From Tubulanus polymorphus (lineage: Eukaryota; Nemertea; Palaeonemertea; Tubulaniformes; Tubulanidae): 64,000 nt of DNA. Numbering within the stretch: the stretch's first letter is position 1; every line of letters starts with the position of its first letter. This document shows, piece by piece, positions 23,801 to 35,172 of this stretch. The notes beneath the pieces were generated by a model, which worked only from the letters and a program-made list of their open reading frames with translations, did no database searches and was not told the origin of the DNA. The position numbers and the translations under genes are program-made. The stretch covers positions 9,300,501 through 9,364,500 of the forward strand of contig NC_134035.1 of NCBI RefSeq assembly GCF_964204645.1, read 5' to 3'.

Positions 23801-26800
23801 GCCACAGTTGTGAGAAAAGTGCCACAGGTTTGAAACCAGTGCCACAGTTGTGAACTAAAACTACTAGCTAGCTATCGAGGGAGCGGAATCTTACTCACGT
23901 GATTGAATCAAAGTATGATTTGAATAGATTCGATTCATATCCTTGAACTTCACGGTGTTGAACGGGTTTATCGTCCAGTAATGTGTCTAATTCCACTGTT
24001 TTATAGGCAGCTGTACCGTATTCATCCTGTTTAAATTAAGTTCATTGTTGGTTACCATATTAACTCATCCTACTAACAACCCAATCTGGTTTCGATGTCT
24101 TAAGTTTAAATCTTGTTTTTGCCAAACCGAGGTTAGTGAGAATGTTCATGTGTCAGCGGTGAGCTTGAGCTCGACCCCGACCCCGACCCCATGTATTTGG
24201 TTGAATATATCAAGCGAGAAATAAAAGTTACGTTCATCTCATAACCCAAGTTACAAATTGCCAACCCGGACCAGGCAATGTAGGTCCATTCAAAGAAAAT
24301 GAGCGCCAATTATCAATACCATCGACAACACGTTTTCACAAAATTTGTTATCAAATGTGTAGCAAGGCATTTAGGCATATAGCCTAAAATTAAAAATAGA
24401 AGAAAAATTTTATTTTGAAATAATTTTCAGATTTTCCATAGCTTTTCCATAGCTTTTCCATAGCCATAGAGAAAAAAACTAAACGACCATTGGTTGTCCG
24501 GGGCCTGGAAAAAAAATTCCCATTTTCCAAAACTTTCCAAGACGTTATTTACCTGTGAACTTTTCTGACCTATCCAGAAATGAACATCTTGCAGCATATC
24601 ATCAGGGTTTTCGGGGTTTTTTCTTTGCTATGAATGAAAATGACACACGTAACATTAAGATTTAATATCGAAATGACACCGACACCGGTGAGAAGACAAG
24701 CGCCATCTGCCTCGTACTTACACTAAACACGATGTACGAATCACCGCTAAAGAATGAGCCGTAATCTTCCAGTGTCCAAGGGACAACTTTGAATTTCTGT
24801 AAATTGAATTGAAATCACCTGTTAACCCTTTCAGTGCATCTTCACCGCAGTGCGGTGTATAAATCAGTGATGGATTTTGCTAGTACACCGCACTGCCGTG
24901 TATTGAAGTAATTAGTAATTAGTAATTGTCTCTCTTGAAAAATGGCAGCACCTGTCAAACATAGTGAAATACTAGTAACTAACGATACACCGCGCCACGG
25001 TGTAGACACACTATAGTGGTATTCCCGTTATTCAACACACTATTAGATTATCTTCAGCACTATAGGGTATTAATTAGTCAGCACTGAAAGGGTTAAAGGA
25101 TTGAAGAATATACCAAATACATGTTAAGGCCTACAACTACAGGCCTTGGAATTTTTGGATTGGCCCCTGGTATACCAATGTAACAACTGCGGAATTGGGC
25201 CAGGAACTATGGAACCGAATTTAATAGAAGAACAAGGCCCTGAATAACTAGAATATACAAAGCTTACTTCAATTCTCCAGACGAATAAGGCTTGTTGACC
25301 TTTTGACAGATTGGTTACCGAAATCCATGCTTTTTCGGTCAACGCCGATTCCTCTACAAAATTCAGAAGTCGAAAACATATGTGAAAAACGAATACATTA
25401 AAAAAATACTTTTCTTTCTATTACCGGCAATTTAAACGCATAATCACCATACATAATACGTATCATATATCAGTCAGGAATACATCGTCGTAAAAGTTTT
25501 AGTTAAATATGTATGAATATGAATCATATATCCAACACCGGGCGGGAGAGGGGAGCGAGAACATCGATTATAATATTGAGTTTTTCAAGTCTCTCTTGTG
25601 ACACACTCTCACAATAGCTGCCACTACTATACAACCGTCACAAACAACGAGCTGTACCCTGCTAATGATGCCGGAACTCGTACACGCCGAGACAAAAAAT
25701 CAAACTATTTTCAAATATTCCTGAAGCGAAATTTCACCACGAAATACATAATAACAACTATGCCGTACATATAGATTAGCCGGGTTTAATGCGACCCCGA
25801 TGGTGGGGCAAACATCATTTCAAAATGTTTGTAGCGATATAGGAAATAACTCAGGTTTGATTGCAAAGTGGAGTAAAGAATTCACCCGATTTGGGAAGTT
25901 GATTACACAGTGAATATTAAAAGAATTCGACGATAATAACAAAAATCAAGGTCCGAAAATGTTTGCTCTCGAGCTAGTAATACATATAGTTTATCCAACA
26001 TTTCGACTATATTCTAATAGAGGATCATTCAGTCATCATGTACATATAAAATCTTTTTCCATCCCCCTTGTACGCAATAACGACCATTCTTTAGTTACAG
26101 TAACCAATTGCCCTTCATATACTAAACCCCTTCCTCCCCTAATGCGTACGTAATAAATGAATGACTCCCTAGTCGTCTTCAGGAATTCCAAAAATACATC
26201 CTCTCAATGTATTTTTTTGGAATACTGATATATGCTTTATATTATCGTCATTATTGTGGGATTCTCTCAACACGGATAGGCCTATAGCATTTTATCAATG
26301 GTGATTATAGAGTGAAACCCGGCTTAATTCGAATCAAATCAATCCATAATTCGATGTAATCCGAATAGTATCTACGTTCCATCGGATCAATGTACGTAAA
26401 ATCTACCGACGTTTTAACCGGGATTTCTCATTAATCATTTCATCGATCGCGACTGAATCACAGCGCATGGGTTCTAATGTACGGGTAATGGGTACGAAAT
26501 GGCTTACTTTTGACGCCTTTATCGATGTCCGATCCGAACAATGCCATATTCGAATCTTTCCAGTCATATTTCTTCGCTTTCACTAATCCTGCAATGATAG
26601 AAGATGAACACATTATGAATCAATAATCGCGTACACCTCTCCGCCTGGCCTCTTGGGGCCTGGCTTCACGGGAAGAGTTCAACTCAAAATTTTCGGGTTA
26701 ATTGCTATCGGTTACGTGGTGTTTTCAATGAGGCCACCCTTTGTGACAAACAAAAAACGAATACACGTTCGTATTATTTTCTGAATATGAAAATTCGTCA

Positions 26801-29800
26801 TTGAGTCTATCGGCTGCCTGCCGTGTAGTTGTTATCGCTATAGCAACCGGTCTGTCTCGGAGGAGAGACGAGTACAACCTAGCCCAATTTTCTGATCATG
26901 ATACCGGTATAGAGTGAGGGAGGGGGAGGCTCACGTACCGGTAATTACCCCGGTAATTGACTTCGCAGTCAACGCACAGATGTGAACAACATGGGCCTAC
27001 GTATATAGGAACCGCCTTAATTTGGTAGCGTTTGAACAGCGTATTATTCAGTCCCAAAAAATCAGTTATTCCTAGATATAAGGAATTTTCAATGAGTTTT
27101 AAAAGAGAAAATTTCAAATTTCGAGCAAGCGTCTGCATCACTTCTATTTTTCAATGACTAAACACTCCTCCTTAATCAGCACTGTTTATCTCGGTAATCC
27201 AGTAATTCAGTGGTTTTGTGAGCAAATTTTCATCCTTACAACTACCTAAACTTGGTTTCTTATTCGGTAAGCGCCTAATATGGTAAAAACCAATCCCAGC
27301 TGAACCAATTTGGGCGTAGTCAAACTTAAAAAGTACAAACTTGACAAAAATTTCAGTTTCAAAGGAGTTTTGAGCATTTTGTTTCTAACACATTTAAACG
27401 CATTTTCCATTTAGAAGGAGTTTTTAAAGAAGTTTTAGTCATAGGACCCTGTTTGAAAATCAGGGAAATCCTAAAAAAATCTATGTGAATTTCGCGAAAA
27501 CTTCTCGCTGAGTTCAGTCCTGTACACACATAACTAAGCTTTATTGTTTGCAGTCCTGAATAAGGCAGAGTCAAAATTGTTTGATATCCAGATCAGATCT
27601 TACGTACCGTGCGTACGTCGAGTGTATTTGGTTTGTAATAATCCTGAGAGGGTCAGGCCGCCGATCAAAGACGGCGGCGCTGGGACGCCGGGAATAGCTC
27701 GATGCCGTTCAATGAGAAAAAGAAACAAAACTCTTAACAATGGGAACGTCGAAAAGGGTAAAAAAAGAAGTCCTCGAAAAAAAAACGCAGAAAAACCTCA
27801 TATATCGTTAGGCGTACGTACATACAAGCGCTAATATCGTATTGACACAAGGCAAATAGATAGATCCACACAACATAGCTCATACATATAATATATGATT
27901 AATCAGATGTCGTATAAATGTATTAATATTTGATGAAGTCCGCATAGCTACCCAGTTATAGCTGCGTATGAATATTCTCCCCGGGGGATGTATCACTGGC
28001 GATAAGGTTCACTAATTGTAAAACAATAAACGTTATTAATCGGCGTCGCCGTGGAGGGTTTAATCTCGGCGAGCGACGCGTATCGCGAAATCGAAGTTTA
28101 ACATTAGCGATGAACTTCGAATTCCCGGCGGGTAAATAACCCGATCCCCGACCCTCCGGCGGGTCTGATATTACATAACTGAATAATTTTGATTGCTCTG
28201 AAAAAATAAAGAGACTTCAGCGGATGAATCAGATTCAGAGATGTCGACGCAAACTCACTTTTTTTTTTGGTTTTCATTAACGAGTGACTAATTATAACTG
28301 GTAATTCAATTGGAGAAAGCACAATCATTAAGGAAAAATTATGAGTTCGACTCATTTTCATGAGCAGTTTTCAAAACCATTTCGAAACTGGCTCATACAA
28401 TCGAAATGTCTCGGTACTCTCTTTACGTTTTTCATTATCAGGGTAAGCACTTCCGATTTGACGTGGTTTTACACTGACAATGTTTTCATTGCACGTTCTT
28501 TTCCCTGACTTTTTCTGCTAAGGATCCGATCGATCAATTAACACAGTCAAATACTAAAAACATGGAAACATCTGATTTTACGCTTGATCTAGTGATCTCG
28601 ACATGTTTTCCTGGCTTCTAAGCTTTTTTTTACAAAATTCCACGACGTTTTAAAGAAAAGAAAATTCCTCGACTTTTCCTCGATTTACAAGTAAGTGGCC
28701 GCCCTGTTTATAACTGTGGGTTTCTTCTTTGAACTCATTAGTATGTAGTAGGGTGTAGGCCTATATGCTTCCTAACACCTAGCAGCGACAATAGCAAATT
28801 CCGATAAGTGGGCTGAATATTGAATACGGGTATGAGTAACAAAAGTCAACGCCTCGTTGTTAACAACTAAAACATAGCGAAGAGTGAAAATCCTATAGAA
28901 GCTCGGCGCAAATCGAACCGAAATGGATGGGATTAAAGGCGTTACAAATCCCGACGTGTAGAACACACCCTCTTAGCGCGACTTCCTTTCATTACCACGT
29001 GTTACCACTGTTTATACCACCGCGACAGGAAGCGTCTGCAGCTGTAACTAATGGCAACTGACAACAATTTGTTTTTCGCCGCGCGGTACTTTTTCAATCA
29101 CAGCGTCGCGTTCGCTAATGGGTCCCGAGTTTCGTTTCTAACGTGCAAGAGTACATTACTTTTTATCGGTGGGTTGATTTCACGTCATTTAGAATTATTT
29201 AATAGCTCAAGGGATTCGATTCTCACTGCGATAGCTCAAAGGGTATCCTCACTGTGATAGCTCAAAGAGTATCCTCACTGTGATAGCTCAAAGGGTATCC
29301 TTACTGCGATAGCTCAAAGAGTATCCTCACTGTGATAGCTCAAAGGGTATCCTCACTGCGATAGCTCAAAGGGTATCCTCACTGTGATAGCTCAAAGAGT
29401 ATCCTCACTGTGATAGCTCAAAGGGTATCCTCACTGTGATAGCTCAAAGGGTATCCTCACTGTGATAGCTCAAAGGGTATCCTCACTGTGATAGCTCAAA
29501 GAGTATCCTCACTGTGATAGCTCAAAGGGTATCCTCACTGTGATAGCTCAAAGAGTATCCTCACTGTGATAGCTCAAAGGGTATCCATACTGTGATAGCT
29601 CAAAGGGTATCCTCACTGTGATAGCTCAAAGGGTATCCTCACTGTGATAGCTCAAAGAGTATCCTCACTGTGATAGCTCAAAGGGTACCCTCTCTGTGAT
29701 AGCTTAAAGGGTATCCTCACTGTGATAGTTCAGAGTATCCTCACTGTGATAGCTCAAAGGGTATCCTCACTGCGATAGCTCAAAGGTTATCCATACTGTG

Positions 29801-31723
29801 ATAGCTCAAAGGGTATCCATACTGTGATAGCTCAAAGGGTATCCTCACTGTGATAGCTCAAAGAGTATCCTCACTGTGATAGCTCCAAGGGTATCCTCAC
29901 GGTGATACCCCTGTATCCCGCTGAATTCTTACAGAAAACACTATGTCAGGAATACTAGCTGTTACCCCTAATTAGGTGGAAGTAAAGCTTTTGAAATCAC
30001 ATCTCTTTATCTATGGAATTCTATCCCTAAAAGTATTAGGAATAACCAGATATCAGGTGCTTTTAAAAATAGAATTGTAAAACTCATATTCAAGGTGTAT
30101 TTTTGTTTTTAATCAAATTAATACCTCAATTTTTTAAATCTTAATCAATTCTAAGTAATTTCTGTGCTTTTATTTTTTGTGTAAAGCGCTTGATCAATTC
30201 TAATAAGTACGGAATGAAAAGATAAATTATCAATATTATCATTATTATTACTATTGAGTGGTCAATGTCCGCGACTTCAAATTCTGCGTCTGCTGTTCGT
30301 ACAAGTTCATTTCATTGCCTGAATTATTATTGGCAAAGCATATTGCGGAATTGTCCAAATTGAGTCGAGCCAAATAAATACGGATGAGGGTTTTTGAAAT
30401 TTTTTTTCCATATGGCTTAATCAGAGCCGTGTATCAGAAATCGATCGTCGAATGTGACGTGCACGCGGCGCAGTTCATATGAAACAGCTGTCCCTCTCCA
30501 TACTCATACACTAACTCTGATAAACACGGTAGAATGTAAACCATGTATCCATCAATCACTGGATTCATATTCACTATTAATTATTCAAAACACTCATTAA
30601 TCCGATACACACTCATTTTTATAGTTAATTTGTGGGTCATCGTTTGTTGCATTGAAAAACCATTAAACTAGGGGCGGATTTCGGTGTTGGTCTCAGGGAT
30701 CCAGCAGACCTCTGCATTTCCACAGCGGCCCTTTTCGTCAAGAAATAGATACTTAAAACCCGCAATTTGACGCTCATCCAGTGGGAAAGTAGATATTTTA
30801 GGATGTTTTATCCAACACCGAGGATGGAACCTCGCTAAGGAATCATTCATTTATTACATACGCATGAAATTTGAATTTTTCAACCCCCCCTCCCCCTCTG
30901 TAAGCAAAATCGGCCATTTTTTCATATACATTAAGCATTACAGTACGCTATTGCACTGACCCCTCCACCTCCCCTAATGCGTACGTAATAAATGAGTGAT
31001 CCCTAATAGCCTATGACGTCCTGTTTCATCAGAAAAATGCCTTAGTTGTTTCTTCTGGAAACTATAAGCCAAATTAAACAATGTACGCTATTGTTTACAC
31101 TGTGCATATAATCACACATTTAGAACTTGAAAAGATTCTGCGAATCATATTTGCAAAATACGTTCTAAATCTATTCAAAGGAATCATCCCGGTGAAATTG
31201 CGGGAATTCGATAAAAGGAAGGCTATTTAAGGCAGCATTATTGCGAAGACAAAAAAAAACTGGAAATGCAAGTTCTGATTAAAAGTTTTTGAACTCAGTT
31301 TTTGGTCGGATAACGATATGATCTACAAATATGACTAGTTACTTTATTTAATATGAAAACACCCCCGACGTATGCTCGCGTACAATATCGAAAATAAGAT
31401 TCCTGGGACTACCGACTGATTCGAAAGTATAAATACAAGTATTGCGCATATTCTGCGATTGTTCCGCGAGGAAACTGAAGAACACTAAACCAGCGGTTCA
31501 ATTGAATTGAAACAGGTTATACCAATACAGACAGGTCTTCTCATGTATATATTCACTCAGAAAACCTTCGACGAGCCCAATACGTAGTGACCTGGTTAAG
31601 TTTGAAGTTACAAGTATACATGCTTGGGATATTCATATGCCTATATACTTAAAGTCTGACCAAACCCCCCACCCACCCCTCGGGGTTTAGAATTTCAAGC
31701 TTTAAACGCAACCTACCGGACAT
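20872..31723 (-). CDS. Three-domain gelsolin-like actin-severing protein
   Basis: Complete minus-strand gene. Coding exons: 31723-31717 (ATG TCC G), 26588-26508, 25353-25268, 24796-24722, 24627-24553, 24026-23899, 23288-23180, 22817-22611, 22405-22293, 22053-21975, 21881-21786 and 20964-20872. The total is 382 residues. It opens [16 protein letters not shown], like annelid gelsolin-like proteins of about 370 residues. Domain 1 (about 50-150) shows [15 protein letters not shown] and [14 protein letters not shown]; domain 2 (about 150-245) shows [18 protein letters not shown] and WNGK; domain 3 (about 287-382) shows [15 protein letters not shown] and WVGKGAS. These domains bind actin and calcium to sever and cap filaments. 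The linker between domains 2 and 3 is unusually acidic, with eight consecutive Asp. Several introns are filled by repeats and MITEs. Confidence 0.96.
21033..21238. mobile_element. CAGGGCTGCCAAC-ended MITE
   Basis: Inverted ends cagggctgccaacctctga and aacagttggcagctctg. It lies in the last gelsolin intron. A related sequence, agagctgccaactgtccctg, occurs at 56006. Confidence 0.75.
21265..21431. mobile_element. PIF/Harbinger-like MITE, copy 1
   Basis: Terminal inverted repeats GGGGTCATTCATTTATTACG and CGTAATAAATGAATGATCCC. Flanking tat on both sides could be a 3-bp duplication. It lies in the last gelsolin intron. Confidence 0.85.
21495..21690. mobile_element. Nested MITEs: GTGGAACCTCGTTA element split by another
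   Basis: The outer element has ends cagtggaacctcgttacaac and gaggtcgttataacaagtg (then ttccac), resembling mariner/Tigger-type MITEs. Its middle is replaced by a block of 'agacttaagactagtctaag' and 'aagaccagtcttaagattta' phrases belonging to the family at 22895-23062. Confidence 0.7.
22895..23062. mobile_element. 'gaccagtcttaag' family element
   Basis: Starts ggggccagttgcacagtcat and consists of repeated short palindromic phrases (aagaccagtcttaag and relatives). Copies or fragments also lie at 21526-21650, 42124-42430 and 44722-44838. Intronic in gelsolin. Confidence 0.65.
23345..23853. repeat. Minisatellite, 20-bp unit in 40-bp higher-order repeat
   Basis: The tandem unit alternates cacagttgtgagaccagtgc and cacaggtttcaagctagtgc. 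The left part of the array is more diverged and follows a 20-bp period; the right part is regular at 40 bp. It fills almost the whole intron between gelsolin exons 23899-24026 and 23180-23288. Confidence 0.95.
24822..25096. mobile_element. TTAA-flanked piggyBac-like MITE, copy 3
   Basis: Intact ends TTAACCCTTTCAGTGC and GCACTGAAAGGGTTAA. Internal palindromes caccgcagtgcggtg, acaccgcactgccgtgt and acaccgcgccacggtgt. It lies in a gelsolin intron. Confidence 0.9.
26136..26173. mobile_element. Terminus of PIF/Harbinger-like MITE (fragment)
   Basis: Only one end survives: cctaatgcgtacgtaataaa followed by tgaatgactccct. It lies in gelsolin intron 1, upstream of the exon at 26508-26588. Confidence 0.6.
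29200..29906. repeat. 26-bp minisatellite, about 27 copies
   Basis: Unit gatagctcaaagggtatcct followed by cactgt. Measured spacing between successive 'gatag' is 26 bases. Units differ mainly as aaaGGG versus aaaGAG and as cTGTgat versus cTGCgat. The array lies in gelsolin intron 1. Confidence 0.95.
30837..31004. mobile_element. PIF/Harbinger-like MITE, copy 2
   Basis: Same family as 21265-21431 in opposite orientation. The right end reads acgtaataaatgagtgatcc, flanked by taa on both sides. Confidence 0.8.
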
Positions 31724-32700
31724 GATGATCCAACTTGAGTCTTGAGATATCGTTTTTCAAATTGTCTTCGATATTAAATTATCTGAAAATAAATAATGAG
31801 ACGCATTTGAAGATGCTTTCGACAGTTTGTAGCGAATGACCACCTCCAGTGGGGTGTATTCAATAGTACATGTGATAATTCACAAATTTCAATAACTCAG
31901 ACCTTTGCCTACTCAAACAAAAACGAAATCATTATTCTAACGTATTGTCCTATCCTCAACTCGGACTTTGCTTACCTCGGACTGCTTTTACCTCTCCCGG
32001 TTTGTCAAGAGTTAGGCCAGGTCTACTGTACTAAGCTAGATCAGTAGAAGTCTGTATGTAAAGTAGCTATGTTTGTAAGTCTGTTTGAAGAATAGGAAGC
32101 TAAGTCTGCTAAATCTGTATGTAGAAGCTAAGTCAGTTTGTCTGGGGTTTTGGCGGAAATGGATGAACAAAAATGACTTTTCCGGCCATTAAACCATGGA
32201 CCCATTCGTTTTAGAGTCCTTGATTAAGCGAAGCAAATTTTAAGATTTATCATTTGTCTTTATAAAATTTTCATTGCAAAAAAAATTCCAGATACTTTGA
32301 AGAGCAGATTCTCGAATTTTGAAGGGGTGGACCAATCCTACCCACCCCTTAAATCTGCCCTTGTGTACGTAGCAATACGTGGAATAGGGACACTCAGCCC
32401 GTAGTCCAATAGAGTAGCTAAGTCAGTATGGCTGTATATTGAACCTCACTCAAAGTAGAATATAGAAGTCTGGATGCAGCGGTATGTCTGGCGTACGAAT
32501 GTATGTAAGATCGGAAATTGTAGAAGCTCAGTCCATATTAGAGAAAAAAGAAGCTTAGTCTGTAATACTAACTTACCCGCTCACGACACCAGCACACAGA
32601 GACAGTATTAAACAGTAGATAAGTCCTTTATTGCGACGACAGCTCAACGTCTCTATTGATCACACCCCGACTGACTGACGTTCTATCCACTACCACTGCG
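31724..32700 (-). promoter_or_regulatory. Gelsolin 5' UTR exons and likely promoter region
   Basis: The coding start exon extends 5' to an acceptor at 31783 (ttttcag). The best upstream first exon has a donor gagcgg|gtaagt at 32577 and extends right to roughly 32700. The transcription start is not resolvable by eye. Confidence 0.45.
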
Positions 32701-32908
32701 AACGACCGTAAACGCTATTGAGTTGTGCGATTGGCAACAGTTGTGTGAGAGACAGAGGTCTGTCGCGTACGCCTAGTGTCGGCAATATTCAGCTATAACT
32801 GCAAACAATAGACCTAATGTATACAAGCCTACATCGACACGCGGTTAATATGTATTGAACACATCCATTAGGTTTTTAGATTCAGGCCTGCTGGTAGACA
32901 TGAAATTC

Positions 32909-33212
32909 AAGGTGGCCACTTTTCTACAGTTTCTCCAAACCCTCGATCAGTTTTCCCTGATTTAACACTAAATTTCCTGAGTGAATCAGAGAAATTTCGG
33001 GGCCGAAATTTCATGGTTTAAAAAAAGTTACAATTTTTTTTTTTCATGGAACACGTATTGATAAAGAAACAGTAAATATTAGGCGTGTTGCTGGGTATCC
33101 AAATTCCCTGAGTTTCCCAGATTTTTTTTGGCAAAATTTGTTAAATTCCCTCCCTGATTTTTTTCTAGATTTTTCTGATTCCTTGAGTTTTCCAAGTCAG
33201 GGGCCCGCCACT
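32909..33212. mobile_element. CAGGGTGGCCACT-family MITE, decayed
   Basis: Starts aaggtggccacttttctac. The interior has ttccctgatttaacac and ccctgagtttcccag phrases. The right end, ccaagtcaggggcccgcca, is degraded. Confidence 0.6.
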
Positions 33213-33397
33213 CAGACGTCAGAATTGTACTAACTTCATCAATTTCTTTTTACATTTTCATCAATTGCTAGTTCCAAGGTCTAGGCCTAAAGGTTATTCA
33301 CTTTCTTTTGTCTCAGACCTATTTATTCAGTGCGATTCAAGAATAGGGGACTGTAGTAATTAGTATAGCAATAGTAGTATATATGTAGTGATATACC

Positions 33398-33433
33398 CTT
33401 ATTTGATAACTATCATGATAGTTATCAAATAAG
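33398..33433. repeat. Perfect 36-bp palindrome
   Basis: Half-site cttatttgataactatca is followed immediately by its exact reverse complement with no spacer, within AT-rich sequence. Confidence 0.95.
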
Positions 33434-33885
33434 TAATAATAATAGTAATTGATAATGATGATATATCATGATAGGGTCCAATGATAGTAATATATATAGT
33501 AATAAATGAAGATTAGGGAACTAAACCTCACCCTAAACCTAACCACTGGTCCCCTATTCTTGAATCTTACATTATACGTAGGCCTCTATCTAAAACTGAA
33601 CATGCTGAAAAAGCTACCATTTCTTACTATTCTAATTTAAGTCTGTTAATTGTAATACACATTTATGCAAAATTTTCAACCGTTGCCCGCGGATAGATAG
33701 AACCAGCAGAGGCAGGGCCGGGTACGTAATTAGTCGGGTAGGCACTAATAGTAGGCCTACTAACTCTTTAAGTCAAGTCAGGGCGCTGGAAGAGTCGTGG
33801 AGAGTGGATCGACGGGGTTTTTGAGACTGAGGAGAGAGCGAGGAGACAGCAGAGCCAGGTGAAACACCACTCATGTCAATCACAA

Positions 33886-34012
33886 TTGCGGCATTCATGG
33901 ACAAGCGGCCGGCTATGCCACTGGGGCTCGTATCAGAGTGGTAAACTTACAATTCTGATACGAGACCCATGCGGCTATGGGCCGTTTGTCATTCCGAATT
34001 ACTTGCATGCCT
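33886..34012. repeat. Imperfect inverted repeat
   Basis: 'gcggcattcatggacaagcg' ... 'ggctcgtatcagag' is mirrored by 'ttctgatacgagacccatg' ... 'gggccgtttgtcattccg', with about 10 bases between arms. The overlapping 103-codon plus ORF is a by-product. A short repeated 'ggcaaccagt' cluster follows at 34064-34140. Confidence 0.7.
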
Positions 34013-34170
34013 GTCCAAATTTTGCGCCATGGCGCCACCTGCATTCGGGAATTGTCTATGCACAGGCAACCAGTTTACAGGCAACCAGTCCATTAGCAGG
34101 ATGTTGTAGACTGGTTGCCCGTCGCACCGGTAACCAGTCTAAGGATGTTGCCGCGTATTTTAAAACTTAA

Positions 34171-35150
34171 TTAATTTATTTGTTCATTGTTTTATTACTG
34201 TCCATCCTGTATATACGAACATCCTTGATTTATTGTATTAAATCCGCTGCTAATCGCTTATTAAAGAATTGGATTCATACCCGGAAAGTATGGAATACGC
34301 ATGCGTGATGTTTTGTTCGCCTAGGATTGTGGGATAGATAGAAAGAGGTTTGTGGGTATTCAGAGAAGAGAGAGAAATTCAGGTAGGAACTGTGAGATTT
34401 TGACGTCCAAATTTCGTTTATTTTCTCAGTCGACGCTAATTTTCCCATCGGAAAATGATAGTTAAACAACTCGGCCGTTGAATACAAATGATTGAAACGT
34501 GACACTGGCACAATTGAGGGTATTTTAACGGGCGAAATGGACTGCCGAAATCTGGTTGTTTTGTTTCATCTCATGACGACATAGGGCAGGCAAGGCGGCG
34601 ATGACTCCGTAACAATAAACACTACTCATTATTTCTAGCTAAACAGCTTTCGGGGAATTTATAACTACTACGTTTGTAGAAATACCATTTTCATTTTATT
34701 TTTACAGTAGCTATGTTGGTAAATTTAATAAATGCTTCTTAAAGGCTCACAATAATTCCACTTCCAGGGAGTTTGTACAGTGAATCGTGAAAAGATTAAA
34801 GGGCCGGATTAAAGAGAAAGTGAATTCATTCAGGGAAAATTTGGTTCTTCTCTTGTCACGCAGTGTACTGACACTGACAGTCCATATTGATTGTGTAATT
34901 TATTGATCTTTCAAGAAGCAGCCCTCTATTTTGTAGGGCTATCAAAAGGAGCTTACAATGAACGTAAAATCTGAAAATGGTCTGCATTTCAAAATTGAAG
35001 AAATCCCAATGAATTTTCAGATATTCTGAAAAGAAATTTAAGGCTTGTCCAATGTACTCCCACCCAGTAAGGGAACAGGCACTTAGGACTGGCATTGGAA
35101 TCCAAGAGTAGAAACTTAGAAATGTAGATTAAAATCACAACACAATGGTA
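34171..35150. other. No gene recognised
   Basis: Unique-looking sequence between the gelsolin 5' end and the orphan plus-strand exons. Splice-like motifs (for example ttattttctcag at 34417-34428) are not attached to a convincing reading frame. Confidence 0.4.
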
Positions 35151-35172
35151 TTACCTTTTTTGTGAGCACATT

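Larger units (their letters stand above)
26589..31716 (-). other. Gelsolin first coding intron (5.1 kb)
   Basis: No gene is seen inside. Contents are a reverse-orientation CAGGGTCCCTA-family fragment (27358-27450), a CAGGGTGGCCACT-type remnant ending gtaagtggccgccctg (about 28500-28706), the 26-bp minisatellite, and one PIF/Harbinger-like MITE. Intron boundaries are GTAGGT at 31716 and CAG at 26589. Confidence 0.7.

Noticed and set aside
29200-29906. Regular repeats resembling a CRISPR array
   Set aside because: Units are contiguous with no unique spacers, in an intron of an animal gene; this is a minisatellite.
33859-34170. 103-codon plus-strand ORF
   Set aside because: It lies across an inverted repeat, which generates the open frame; no recognisable motif.
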